Below are positions 32,380 through 41,955 of a stretch of DNA of 58,462 bases, piece by piece. Numbering within the stretch: position 1 is the first letter of the stretch; every line of letters begins with the position of its first letter. The translations under genes were made by a program, and so were the position numbers. This DNA comes from DASVTU01 sp036387415 (lineage in GTDB: Bacteria; Acidobacteriota; Blastocatellia; Pyrinomonadales; Pyrinomonadaceae), in NCBI GenBank assembly GCA_036387415.1, contig DASVTU010000016.1, positions 1 to 58,462 on the forward strand. The letters run 5' to 3'. A model generated the notes under the pieces. That model worked only from the letters and a program-made list of their open reading frames with translations. It had not been told where the DNA came from and did not search any database.

Positions 32380-34767
32380 ATGAGTCCCACGAAGAAAAAA
32401 GCGACGAAAGCGAGTAGTAGCAAAGGACAAAAAACACGCAGCCAATCCGGTTCCAAACGTGGCGCTAAACCCGCCACCAAAGAGACAGCCGCGACCAAAG
32501 AAACAGTCAACAAAGAGACAGCCGGAAAGTCGGAACCTCAACGCCTCATCGAGCCGCTCTCCGGTACGGCGGCGGTTTACGCCCCCGAACCGCCGCAACG
32601 CCTCGCATCATCTTCTTATGTGCCTCTGTCGGGACGTGTGCCAAGCCCCGAGGAGCCGCCGCCCTCTCTGCCGGATGCGATTCCCGACCCGGCGCGTAAC
32701 TCGTCTGCGACTGATGAAACCCTCACCACCCTCCTCGCACACAGACCCGACCTCGTTGCCCGCCCCGACATCCTCAGTTCAATCTCAGCCCTCAACTTCA
32801 ACAGTCTCCGCGCGGGATGCTATCTCCTCCGCTACACGCCCCTCCAAATTTCGCCGCTCTTTAATCCACTCCACTACGACGGGACGATGAGGATTGAGCG
32901 CAACGGCTCGAACACCACCGCCAGCGGGGATTTGTATCTCCATCGCATCAGCTTTCCACCGCCCGGCTCGCCGTTTCCATTTCCGCGTCCGGTCGAGCCT
33001 AATCCCGCCAACGGCATCCCCGTCTTCGCACGCGCTCGCTACAGTTATTACGTACGCGTCACACAGATTCTCGAAGGGCTGACAAAGGCTAAAAGTTTCA
33101 CTCTCGGCTTCGAGCTTCATCGCTTCACCTCCGCCACCAACAGCTTCGCGCTCGAAGGCACTTACACCGCGCTCATGTCGTGGACGACGGCTCCCTCCGG
33201 CTATCCTTCGAGCGGCGACTATCTGACGGGCGACGTGAAGAATGCTTCCGGCGCCGTCATGGGTTCGCTGACGATGGGATGGGTGTCGAAGTTTCTGCGG
33301 CGGGCAGTCATCGAGATTGATACCGTCTCCGGCTCGGAGCGACCGCTGGACAACGGGGCGGGCATCAACTGGCAACAGGTCTTCGAGAAGGTCGGATGGG
33401 AAGTCACCGTCGATAAGAGTGACACGAACGTTGTTGCACCAAGCGGCGACTCATGGTCTGACGCAGAGATGCACGCCGCCATGCTCTCGAAGCGCAGCAC
33501 CGTTAGCCTCGACACGGAATGGCGCTACCACATCCTCTGCGTGCGCCAAATCGACTCCACCCCGCGCGGCATCATGTATGACAACGGCGCGACCGATTCC
33601 AACAACGTTCCGCGCGAAGGCGTCGGCATCTCGACGCACTGGACGATTCCCAACACCAACGATTGGGGACTCGTCAAGGGCATGCGTTTCGGCACGGCGA
33701 AGTTTCCCTTCTTCCGCACCGCCTTACACGAAGTCGGCCACGCGATGGGTCTCTATCACAACACCGCCGACACGGGGATTATGAACACCACTGACGTTAT
33801 CGCCGCGAGCGCCGTCCCGCCTGAGCAGTTCCCGAATAACATCCTCTGGTCGCATGCTCCCGACGACCAGAAGCGACTGAGGCACATGCCCGACATGTGG
33901 GTGCGTCCCGGCGGCGTTCCTTTCGGACGCCCATACAGCACATCGCCCATCAGCCCCGACGACATGATGGAAGATGCACAGGGACTCGTCCTCGAAGTCG
34001 AGCCGGTGAACAACATCATTCCCCTCGGCGCTCCCGTCCGCATCAACTTCGCGCTCAAAAACATCTCAGACGACCCGTTGCCCGCGCCGCGCAGCCTGAG
34101 CATCAAAACAGGGTTCGTCAAGGGCAAGGTCATCGACCCGTCCGGCACGGTGCGGACGTTCTCGCCCATCGTCCGTTGTCTCGAAGAACACGACCTCGCG
34201 TTACTGGAACCCGGTCAAACAATCGAAAATTCTCTCACGCTCTTGCGCGGCGCGCAGGGCGCGTTGTTCCCGCTGCCCGGCACTTATCGGATTATGGTCG
34301 AAGTCGATTACGACCTCGGCGGCGTCGAGATGGGTTTGACGGGAGAGACAAACGTCATGGTTCGGGGCGCACAGAATGAGGCACACGCCGAAGCGGCGCT
34401 CAAGATTCTGTCCACGCCCGACGCCGTGCTCGTCTTAGCCATCGGCGGCGACCACCTCACCGACGGCCTTGAGGCAATTGATGTGTGTCTGCAAAACGAA
34501 GTGCTGCGCCCACACTTCACAGTTATCGAAGCCAGACGCATCGGCACACGGTTTCTAAACCGCGAAGCCGACATGGATGCCGCTGCGGATTTGCTGGATG
34601 AGAACGTCGTGGCGAGTCCCGCAGAAATCAGGAAGATGGCTCAGTTGGTCAGCGATTCCGGCGACACGAAGGCTCGCGCCAGGCGTGACATCGGCAAAGT
34701 GCTGACGGGCAAGGCATCGGACGTAGGAGCCAACGACGAAATCGTCAAACTGGTCAGAAGTCTCTAA
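32380..34767 (+). CDS. Metzincin-type zinc metalloprotease with lysine-rich N-terminal tail
   Basis: A 795-residue protein with AAGGAG before the start. Residues 1-55 are a Lys/Thr/Ser/Ala-rich tail (PTKKKATKASSSKGQK) resembling histone tails; there is no signal peptide. The zinc motif HEVGHAMGLYH is at residues 450-460 (His450, Glu451, His454, His460), with a Met-turn TGIMN about 9 residues later, as in metzincins. A beta-rich domain before it and an Ig-like domain after it (about 530-665) flank the catalytic part, and a helical C-terminus follows. The lack of a signal peptide implies a cytoplasmic role or a non-classical export route. Confidence 0.8.
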   Translation: MSPTKKKATKASSSKGQKTRSQSGSKRGAKPATKETAATKETVNKETAGKSEPQRLIEPLSGTAAVYAPEPPQRLASSSYVPLSGRVPSPEEPPPSLPDAIPDPARNSSATDETLTTLLAHRPDLVARPDILSSISALNFNSLRAGCYLLRYTPLQISPLFNPLHYDGTMRIERNGSNTTASGDLYLHRISFPPPGSPFPFPRPVEPNPANGIPVFARARYSYYVRVTQILEGLTKAKSFTLGFELHRFTSATNSFALEGTYTALMSWTTAPSGYPSSGDYLTGDVKNASGAVMGSLTMGWVSKFLRRAVIEIDTVSGSERPLDNGAGINWQQVFEKVGWEVTVDKSDTNVVAPSGDSWSDAEMHAAMLSKRSTVSLDTEWRYHILCVRQIDSTPRGIMYDNGATDSNNVPREGVGISTHWTIPNTNDWGLVKGMRFGTAKFPFFRTALHEVGHAMGLYHNTADTGIMNTTDVIAASAVPPEQFPNNILWSHAPDDQKRLRHMPDMWVRPGGVPFGRPYSTSPISPDDMMEDAQGLVLEVEPVNNIIPLGAPVRINFALKNISDDPLPAPRSLSIKTGFVKGKVIDPSGTVRTFSPIVRCLEEHDLALLEPGQTIENSLTLLRGAQGALFPLPGTYRIMVEVDYDLGGVEMGLTGETNVMVRGAQNEAHAEAALKILSTPDAVLVLAIGGDHLTDGLEAIDVCLQNEVLRPHFTVIEARRIGTRFLNREADMDAAADLLDENVVASPAEIRKMAQLVSDSGDTKARARRDIGKVLTGKASDVGANDEIVKLVRSL

Positions 34768-34819
34768 AGACCACTTGAAGCGGCAACGCCGTTGAGGACT
34801 CGTCCTCTTGCGACTCTCT

Positions 34820-34860
34820 GTGGCCGTTCGTGTTAGCATGAAGCGCGCACGAACGGCCAC
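34820..34860 (+). terminator. Hairpin between the metalloprotease and the lipocalin-like gene
   Basis: A 13-bp perfect stem (34820-34832 with 34848-34860) with a 15-base loop, about 50 bases after the protease stop. No strong T-run follows, so it may only attenuate transcription. Confidence 0.55.
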
Positions 34861-34913
34861 ACCTGTCATGTGTGTCTGTGAGTCGGGCACTTCAAACAGG
34901 GAGAACAAAATCT

Positions 34914-35243
34914 ATGTCGAATAAATCAACCGCAGGCGGGACGAAGGCGCGATTTTTGATTGGGATGTGGGAGAAAATTACGACGACTGAATGCGATGAG
35001 AAATATCCCGACCAACTTGAATTTTCAGAGCGGGGAATCTATTTCGGCAAGCGAGATGAAACAAAGCAGAGCCTCTATCATCCCGTCTGGGACGCGGGTC
35101 GTTACGAAGTGTTGGACAAAGACCATCTGAAGATTTCAACTTCCAACGACGCCGAAGTTAGTTACGAGTTTACCACTTCGGATGATTCCATAACCTTCAA
35201 GGACAAAGAGGGCTGTGAATTCAAGTATCGCCGCCGGAAGTAG
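34914..35243 (+). CDS. Small lipocalin-like beta-barrel protein
   Basis: A 109-residue protein with GGGAGAAC before the start. The sequence FLIGMWEKITTTECDEKYPDQL (in pieces) followed by ISTSNDAEVSYEF and SITFKDKEGCEFKYRR shows the alternation of a small antiparallel barrel; the initial G-x-W motif is typical of lipocalins and related fitness barrels. No signal peptide. Ligand unknown. It is convergent with the MBL gene on the opposite strand. Confidence 0.55.
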   Translation: MSNKSTAGGTKARFLIGMWEKITTTECDEKYPDQLEFSERGIYFGKRDETKQSLYHPVWDAGRYEVLDKDHLKISTSNDAEVSYEFTTSDDSITFKDKEGCEFKYRRRK

Positions 35244-35359
35244 ACCTGTAATGATGAGGCGCGAGCAGCATCACAATTCATTCAACCAGACACCCCGATA
35301 GCATCCCTTTCGTGCTCTTTGCACACGCCCCTTTGCCGCCCTTTTCGTACCAAAACAAT

Positions 35360-36640
35360 TTACGCGTCGGAATCGGAGTAGATTGGTATCTTCGCATCGA
35401 CGAAGTAACCGTGCTGTTCGCGCGTAAAATGTTGTTCTGCTGCTGGGTCGTCGTCTTTGTCGCTGCGAACGACTTTGGGTGAATGTGAGCGGAGGTCGCT
35501 CATCAGATTGGGTAGGGGAATCGTGTCTGTCCAATTCGCCGTCGGCCCCGTGCAGGCCATCGCCCAGAAATTCTCCGGCAACAACTTACTGACGAACGAC
35601 TTCGGCGTGGCATTATGACTGCCGTGGTGACCGATTTTATAGAAGGTGGTTTTCGACAGCAATCTGCGCCACTCCTTATCCATCATCGCGGAATTCCACG
35701 TTCCCCATTGTGCGTCGCCGGGAAACAGCAGGTAGGCGTCGCCAATTTGCAGCATGAGCAGCAGGCTCGTACCGTTGACCGCCTTTTCCAGCGCGACGGC
35801 CAATCCCCACGAATCTTCATCGCTCATCGTGTGCAGTTTTTCCTTGTCCTTTTCTGATAGGGGCTCAGCGCCACCCGCCGCCAGATAGCCAACCTCGTCG
35901 AGCGTCCAGAGGGAACGAAAAGGCATGTGGCTCTCGACCGCCTCGCCGCCGAGCGCGAACGCGAGATGGCGATAGGTTTCTTCAGCGGGCGGATCCATGT
36001 CGCGTATCACCTCCGGGTCGCGCGACGGCCCCATGGCATGAATTTTTACGCCCGGAAGAAAATCGCGCGTGAAGGTATTCTCCTCGCGTTTCTCGAAGGG
36101 GAGGAAGACGCGTCTGGGCTTTCCGGCGAAGCCTTCGTGAACCATCGTCATCGCCTTCTCGTTCGTCAGAGAGTTCATCGCCAGCCCTTCCATCCTTCTG
36201 AGTTTTTGTTGGTCCTCATCGCTGGCGGCGGCGGCGGCTAAAAGTCTCTGCACAGTCGAGTGCAGAGTTTTGGCATTGCCGCTCTGCTTCTCAAGTATCT
36301 CTCGACCCATCTTGTCTTTCGGGTTTTCCGTCCACGGCATCCAGACTTCTTTCACTTCGACCTCGTTCCACGCGGAACTCTCGAAGCCTTTGACGTGATC
36401 CTGATGCCTGTGTGTGACGACGATGACATCAATGCGCGAAACTCCGTCTTCGTCCCTCGCATCATCGACAATCTGCTGTGCGACTTCCTGAATCGGGCGC
36501 GGCTTTTTGCTCTGGAAATGGACTCCACAGTCAAAGAGAATTTTGCGCGTCCCCTCCGGCGTCGGGATAAAGAGCAGGAAGGAATCACCGAATCCGACGT
36601 TGTACATACGCACGATGACGTGCTCTGCGGTGTTTTTCAT
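35360..36640 (-). CDS. Metallo-beta-lactamase-fold protein (ComEC-hydrolase-like)
   Basis: A 426-residue protein without membrane segments. The zinc motif THRHQDH (His77, His79, Asp81, His82) follows FDCGVHF, and later parts include LLFPGDAQWGTW and YKIGHHGSHNATP, as in ComEC-type MBL domains. The insertion between about residues 110-280 is helical and charged. Substrates in this group are often nucleic acids or phosphodiesters. The start overlaps the stop of the upstream thermolysin-like protease by 4 bases, so the two are almost certainly co-translated, an unusual pairing. Confidence 0.85.
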   Translation of the reverse strand: MKNTAEHVIVRMYNVGFGDSFLLFIPTPEGTRKILFDCGVHFQSKKPRPIQEVAQQIVDDARDEDGVSRIDVIVVTHRHQDHVKGFESSAWNEVEVKEVWMPWTENPKDKMGREILEKQSGNAKTLHSTVQRLLAAAAASDEDQQKLRRMEGLAMNSLTNEKAMTMVHEGFAGKPRRVFLPFEKREENTFTRDFLPGVKIHAMGPSRDPEVIRDMDPPAEETYRHLAFALGGEAVESHMPFRSLWTLDEVGYLAAGGAEPLSEKDKEKLHTMSDEDSWGLAVALEKAVNGTSLLLMLQIGDAYLLFPGDAQWGTWNSAMMDKEWRRLLSKTTFYKIGHHGSHNATPKSFVSKLLPENFWAMACTGPTANWTDTIPLPNLMSDLRSHSPKVVRSDKDDDPAAEQHFTREQHGYFVDAKIPIYSDSDA

Positions 36641-38550
36641 CGTCTTATTCCTCTATGGACGGCGGCAAAGTTCATGGTTCGGGCGATGCGGTTGCGATAT
36701 TCCTTTTCTTCCGTTGACCCATACCAGGCGATGTGCGGGTCTGCGCGGTCGCACTCGTCAACGAAGCTGAGTTGCCGCTCGATGCGCTCCTGGGCGTGTT
36801 TCTTCTTCTCATCGCTGAGTTCTTTGGAGTACAGGGGTTTGGAGATAACGTAACGCACCTTGCCTTCGGCGGAAGCGATAACGGTGGTTCCGCCGCGTAC
36901 AGGAACGCCTCCGAAATCCTGATTGGCTTTAGGATCATCGCGCTGCGTAAACTGCGCCACCATCTCAATCAACAATTGCCCGTCTGCCCCGACGCGAAAG
37001 GCCGGGTGAAACCCTCTGACAGTAATCTTCCGACCCGGACAGAGGCCGAGTTTGACGGCGTTGTCGCGGGCATATCTGGCGAGTTCTTCTTTCACACTCT
37101 TCTGCAAATCAATGCCGTACTCGTCGTGTGCGGGGTCGGTCGAGTCGTATGACTGATTGGTGAACTGCGATGCCTCACTCTCAGACGGCGGCGCCATAAA
37201 CGGGTCGCGGCTTGAACTGCGACCCAACAACTGTGCGCCGACGACCAGTTGGTCGATTAACTCTTTTTCAAAATCGGGGAAGCCTTCTCCTTCGGCACTC
37301 TCCCAGATAAGAGATTCCTCTGCCAGCGACGTGACGTTATCAGGATAAATCCCGCGTTCACGGAAGGCTTCAATCATGGCCGCACGCTCGCCGTTTTCGT
37401 CTGCGGGTGAAAGCTCGAAGTCAGCCGTGACGAGAGCGCGCAGGTAGTCTCCGAAGGTGATGTCCACGGGCGGCAGGTACTCAAAGGCGCGGATGCACAT
37501 GGTCAGAATTGACTGTGCTGTGCTGGATGCTTCCGCCGCAATGCGATTAACGAGGTCTGGATGGAGGTCGCCCGCAGGCAGTTGCCCTGTGCCGCCCGTA
37601 GCGATGCGAATCAAATCTTTAATTCGTTTCTGGTAGGTATTAAAGAAAGCCTCGAACACTGCGGAGACCAGAATGGAACCCCTCTCATGCGGCTCGAATA
37701 CCGACTCATAGAGACGCGGGTCAGGCTTGCCATGCGCTCCGGCGCCGCCGCCGCTGCCGTTGGTCTTGCTGGTATCGACAGCACTACGCAACGCTCTGCC
37801 TTGTCCTGTGGCATATCCGAATTCGCGCGCCAGTTCAATCAGGGGAGTCGGGGAGCGCAAGTCGCTACGCGTCTCCTGAATCAAGCCGCGGAGAATGTCT
37901 GGAAAGGAGAAGTGCTGAAAGATGGCAACGATGTCAGAGAAGCCTTCGTGAAACGCAGAGACATCACGATTGCTCGGCTCGATAAAGTATTTCCGCAGGC
38001 GGTCAACGAGCGCATGCGTCATTTCGTGTGCAATGATGTCGTGAGAGAGGCAAGTAAAGACGGTTTGGCCGGGGAGATTGGGGCCGGGGTTGAGTTTGTC
38101 CGCCTGAAAGTATCCGAAAAAGAGGGCTAACGAATCGGGGTCATAGAAGGCGTTAGCGCCCTGAAACGCGTGTGGGAAGATGCGAAGTTTCTGGTTATAG
38201 CGAAAGGAGATTCTGCGTCCGAGCGCCCGTTCAAAGTTCTCTATCACCTTCATGGCGACGGCGTAGACCATCTGTTGATGAAAACAGGGCACAGACTCGT
38301 TCGGGTCAAGCCCGCCTCGCATCAAGACGCCGGGCGCATTTAGATCGACGGGCGTGTAGTAGCATTTGTTTGCGCCGTCGTAATCAATCACCTCAACGCG
38401 CGACCCTCTCGGCCCAATCTGCAAATCAGGCTCGTTGGCGATTTCAATCGTGATTCTTTGATTCGCTGCGCGACCGAGCATCGGGTCGAAAGCAAATATT
38501 TTGAGCGGTCGCCGTGTGGGTGGCAGGTCTATGTAGGAAGATTTAGTCAT
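36637..38550 (-). CDS. Thermolysin-like (gluzincin) metalloprotease
   Basis: A 637-residue protein. The zinc-binding helix is HEMTH at residues 175-179 (His175, Glu176, His179), and the third ligand is Glu202 in the motif HEGFSD, the M4/M36-like gluzincin arrangement. No signal peptide or propeptide typical of secreted thermolysins is seen; the N-terminus begins MTKSSYIDLPPTRRPLKIF. The C-terminal 170 residues form an additional domain. A cytoplasmic protease overlapping an MBL gene suggests a shared pathway. It is preceded by a 154-base gap after the large exported protein gene. Confidence 0.82.
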   Translation of the reverse strand: MTKSSYIDLPPTRRPLKIFAFDPMLGRAANQRITIEIANEPDLQIGPRGSRVEVIDYDGANKCYYTPVDLNAPGVLMRGGLDPNESVPCFHQQMVYAVAMKVIENFERALGRRISFRYNQKLRIFPHAFQGANAFYDPDSLALFFGYFQADKLNPGPNLPGQTVFTCLSHDIIAHEMTHALVDRLRKYFIEPSNRDVSAFHEGFSDIVAIFQHFSFPDILRGLIQETRSDLRSPTPLIELAREFGYATGQGRALRSAVDTSKTNGSGGGAGAHGKPDPRLYESVFEPHERGSILVSAVFEAFFNTYQKRIKDLIRIATGGTGQLPAGDLHPDLVNRIAAEASSTAQSILTMCIRAFEYLPPVDITFGDYLRALVTADFELSPADENGERAAMIEAFRERGIYPDNVTSLAEESLIWESAEGEGFPDFEKELIDQLVVGAQLLGRSSSRDPFMAPPSESEASQFTNQSYDSTDPAHDEYGIDLQKSVKEELARYARDNAVKLGLCPGRKITVRGFHPAFRVGADGQLLIEMVAQFTQRDDPKANQDFGGVPVRGGTTVIASAEGKVRYVISKPLYSKELSDEKKKHAQERIERQLSFVDECDRADPHIAWYGSTEEKEYRNRIARTMNFAAVHRGIRR

Positions 38551-38704
38551 AATGCGCTCCGAAAATTTGGTCTGACTCGACGGTCAGGGTTGTCGCCGCG
38601 ACGGTCTGACGTGTGCCGCCCCGCGTTCCCCGTCTAACGCTCCTAGAGTTGCCGGACGACACATTGAAATAAAGTCGCTGACGGCTTCGAACTCGTTGCA
38701 TAGT

Positions 38705-41371
38705 TTAACGCTCCGTCTCCTTCGACGGCTTGCGCGTGACCACAGCTTTGACTGAAAGGTTGGTACGCGGGTCGGTTAACGTCACCACTTCCGCCGCACC
38801 CGGATTCTTGATGGTCAGCGTGGCCTCGGTTGACGAACTAACAATCAACTCCTCTATCCTCGCTCTTCCACTGACGGATGCCGTCATCGCGTCATTAAAA
38901 CCAGACCCTTCGATTCTCACAACAAGGAATGCAGGCGTCTTTCCGTTCGCGGCCTCGTAGCTCACAACGCTCACTCTCCTGACACTCAGGAAAGCGGGGT
39001 TATCGACGGGCTTGGACTTAATCGTCTTCTCGCTTGTCGAAAGCGTGGCCTGTATGGTCGCGTCAGGCGGCGCGGGGATTTGGGCTTGCCAGAGAGTTGA
39101 TGTGGCGGGCGACACCCCGACATCGACGCCGTTGACGAAAAGCTTGTGTGTAGAATTAAAGCCCGCTCCGGTGACTATTGCCGTTAGCATCCCGCCGCTG
39201 ACGTTGCGAAACACGTCAACGCTATCAATCCTGAGCGGAGGCGGGCCGGGAGCGCCCCTGAACATCGGTGCGGCGATGGTAACGCAGGGTGGCGGACGAG
39301 TCGCGCTACATTTCCTTTTATTGTCGCCGAGCAATGTGGAGTTTGGAACTCCGTTGATGCTGATATTATCCAGCCAGTTAAGGTCAATTGCTTTACCGGG
39401 CGCTATCAAGGTAATCGTTGGTGTCTCATCGAAATCCGGGGGCATAACGAAGGAGAGCACTAATCTATTAGCATCTATCCGCTCGATATTACCGCGTATT
39501 TTTTCCTTCTCAAAAATTTCGCCTACCCTGATTCCAGCCCTGCTGTCATCGAGCAGAAAAGGCTGCGCGACACCGATGGATTGTAGAAGCGGCACGCCGT
39601 TGATAAGCGCCCCAACCTGCGAAGAGAAATTGTAACCGGAGATAACGACTACGATGCGTTCGCCTTTATTGACGGGCTGATAAGAAAGACCCTCAACCCA
39701 AAAATCATTGTCCCCATTGGCTCCCCCCGGAATGGGAACGAGGAAAGCTTTATTGCCGCCGCAGTTACGGCTCGTCCTGTTTGTGTCTGTCCACCTGCTA
39801 TTCGTTGTGTCAGCGAAATCGTTTGGCTGATAGGCCGAGCGTGGGAAGTAACAGCCGTTGGATTCAACGATGAGCGAAGTCGCTTCTTCGGGTACGACAA
39901 CAACCGCATAAGTGGTACGCACACCTGAGTGCAACCTATCTGTGCCGGGCATCGGAGTGAACGTCCAACCGAACTCGCGCGACCCTTTGCCGAAGGCCGA
40001 CGAATAGAGTTCCTGTTGGACAAACTGTGTGAACTGTTCGCGCTGCCGCTGGACGTTGAGCCGCGCGCCGAAACCAAAGAGGAATGAGGCTACAGCAGTG
40101 AGTGCGCCCGCCTTGACCTTCAATTTCATGTCGTTGACATTGAGCGAACTCTGGCGCGGAATTAGTTCAACCGTTCGCACAGACCGATCATTTATCGACA
40201 ATAGTCCACGCGATGTGCTGAATGTTTGAGGCGTTTCTAAATCAATGAATTCGACGTTATTGGCTCTCTTGCGGCTCCGGGGGTCTTCTTCGGCAGATGA
40301 CCCCAAAATTTCTCTGACCTTTTCTGAGGTAGAGGCAGGTGCAGGGTTGAGCCTGTCTTGATAAGTCTCACCCGCATTATTACTGTTACCACCATTATTA
40401 TTACTGTTACCATTCTTATTGCGCTCGGCATAACGCTGCCTCTGACGCTCGCTCCTGCCTTCATTCTTTTTCGTATAGCCAACGATTTTCCACCACGACT
40501 GCGCCCATTTTTTGTTTGCTTCGTGATGCGCGACGTTGACAGTCTGAGGCAGTTCGAGAAAGAGGAGGCGTTCGCCGGGACCGACTTCATCGCGCAGGAG
40601 CGTGAGTTGCTTGGCGATGATTTCATATTGCATCTGCAAAAAGTTTTCGAGTTTGAGCGTCGCGTTGAGTTGCGGGTTGACGTTGAACATTTCAATCTGC
40701 TTTTTGGCAGCATCTTCAACCGCCTTGTCGAAAGTGCTCTTGGGTAATTTATCAGGCTCAAACTCACCACCTTCGGCTTCGGTGGCCGTGAGTGTGGTGG
40801 AGGGCGTGCCGAGGCTCGTCAGTTCGCTATTGGTAGACTCAATCTGAGAGTTCACCACGGCGCGCTCGGCGGTTTTCGCGGTGATTTGCGCGGTGAGGCG
40901 GTCTTTTTCTTCCTGACTTGTGGCGTTCGCTTTTTCGCTCTCCAACTGCGAGATAGCGCGTGTCAGTACGAGTTGCTCCTCCTGCAACTTATCACGTCGA
41001 TTGAGTAACAACTGGCGACGCTCGTTATTAGATTGTCGATTGCGAGAAGCCGCTCTGTTATTCACCAAATCGGCCTGATTAAAGTTGGCCGCGATTTCGG
41101 TTAGTTGCCGGAAGACTTCAAAGTTGAGGCCGTTGATAGCGTTTGCGTCAAGGTCTTCCAACGCTTTCGCCCTCAAATCCAGATTCCGCCTGTGCATCTG
41201 CGCGAGCAGGTAATGTGCCTGCTCAAGCGTCCAGACGTTCGGCTGGTCGGCATTGACGACGATGATTCTGTTCTGCGCCTGCGCCGTCGTCGGCACTAAG
41301 CCCGCGAAACTGTTGAATAACAGAACAATCAGCAGGAGCCTTGCGAGAGGATTGCGAAAATGTGACTTCAT
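38705..41371 (-). CDS. Large exported coiled-coil protein with C-terminal IPT/TIG-like domains
   Basis: An 888-residue protein with a signal peptide (LLLIVLLFNSFAGLVPTTAQA). Residues about 110-190 are a strong coiled coil (RRDKLQEEQLVLTRAISQLE). A central region (about 200-420) contains a low-complexity Asn/Gly run. A hydrophobic stretch lies near 428-445 (AGALTAVASFLFGFGA). The C-terminal half carries beta-sandwich segments of the IPT/TIG type (VVVISGYNFSSQVGALING, AIVTGAGFNSTHKLFVNGV, VRIEGSGFNDA). It is probably anchored at the cell envelope and surface exposed. The function is unknown. It heads the minus-strand set protein > protease > MBL. Confidence 0.7.
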   Translation of the reverse strand: MKSHFRNPLARLLLIVLLFNSFAGLVPTTAQAQNRIIVVNADQPNVWTLEQAHYLLAQMHRRNLDLRAKALEDLDANAINGLNFEVFRQLTEIAANFNQADLVNNRAASRNRQSNNERRQLLLNRRDKLQEEQLVLTRAISQLESEKANATSQEEKDRLTAQITAKTAERAVVNSQIESTNSELTSLGTPSTTLTATEAEGGEFEPDKLPKSTFDKAVEDAAKKQIEMFNVNPQLNATLKLENFLQMQYEIIAKQLTLLRDEVGPGERLLFLELPQTVNVAHHEANKKWAQSWWKIVGYTKKNEGRSERQRQRYAERNKNGNSNNNGGNSNNAGETYQDRLNPAPASTSEKVREILGSSAEEDPRSRKRANNVEFIDLETPQTFSTSRGLLSINDRSVRTVELIPRQSSLNVNDMKLKVKAGALTAVASFLFGFGARLNVQRQREQFTQFVQQELYSSAFGKGSREFGWTFTPMPGTDRLHSGVRTTYAVVVVPEEATSLIVESNGCYFPRSAYQPNDFADTTNSRWTDTNRTSRNCGGNKAFLVPIPGGANGDNDFWVEGLSYQPVNKGERIVVVISGYNFSSQVGALINGVPLLQSIGVAQPFLLDDSRAGIRVGEIFEKEKIRGNIERIDANRLVLSFVMPPDFDETPTITLIAPGKAIDLNWLDNISINGVPNSTLLGDNKRKCSATRPPPCVTIAAPMFRGAPGPPPLRIDSVDVFRNVSGGMLTAIVTGAGFNSTHKLFVNGVDVGVSPATSTLWQAQIPAPPDATIQATLSTSEKTIKSKPVDNPAFLSVRRVSVVSYEAANGKTPAFLVVRIEGSGFNDAMTASVSGRARIEELIVSSSTEATLTIKNPGAAEVVTLTDPRTNLSVKAVVTRKPSKETER

Positions 41372-41577
41372 GGGATGCTCTCCAAATCAGCGTCAAGAGT
41401 CGGGGGGATGATGCAACGCACTCTGAAATTCACCTTTCAAATTTTGTTTCTTCAAAGTGATTGTTCACACACCTCTTGTATTTGCGTGGAATGATGGCTC
41501 GCGTAGGGCGACAAAAGTCGTTCGAGTAAATCGCGCGATATTGAATTTCGAGGTAGACGCTCGATTCAGACTCGGTT

Positions 41578-41775
41578 CTAACGGGAGACAGCTTTCTCCG
41601 GCAGCCTCACTGACAAGAGCCTAATACTATGCGAGATGCAGTTCCCGTCTATATCATAACGAACCAAATCAAAGCGACAGCTATCACCGAAAGCAAGCTC
41701 TTCATAAATGGATGGTTCAATCGCGAGAAATATTTCAGAGCGGAACAAGGCGGCGAACAGCTCGCGTCTACGCAA
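41578..41775 (-). pseudogene. Possible remnant of an XisH-like or related protein
   Basis: An open frame directly after a TAA, starting only at TTG and lacking a ribosome-binding site. The translation RSEIFLAIEPSIYEELAF followed by FDLVRYDIDGNCISHSIR has the strand-helix-strand pattern and wording (FLAI...Y...) of the C-terminus of XisH-type nuclease-fold proteins. The first two-thirds of such a protein are missing. The assignment is tentative. Confidence 0.25.
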
Positions 41776-41925
41776 TTACCACAAAGAGATTCACACTGAA
41801 CTCCGCGCATCCCGCCTCATCTGCAAATAGAACTAATTCAGCGACGAATTCAGGCGATGACGCGGAAAGTGTGTCATAAATGTTGCGTTGGCGATGGAAT
41901 TTGTGAAGAATTTGTGAAAAACCGC

Positions 41926-41955
41926 TTGACAGTCTCACGCTAAATAGCCTACTTT
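41926..41955 (+). promoter_or_regulatory. Weak sigma70-like promoter
   Basis: TTGACA at 41926-41931 and TACTTT at 41950-41955 are separated by 18 bases. The -35 is perfect, the -10 is poor. It would drive the truncated gene at 42288 with a leader of about 330 bases. Confidence 0.35.
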
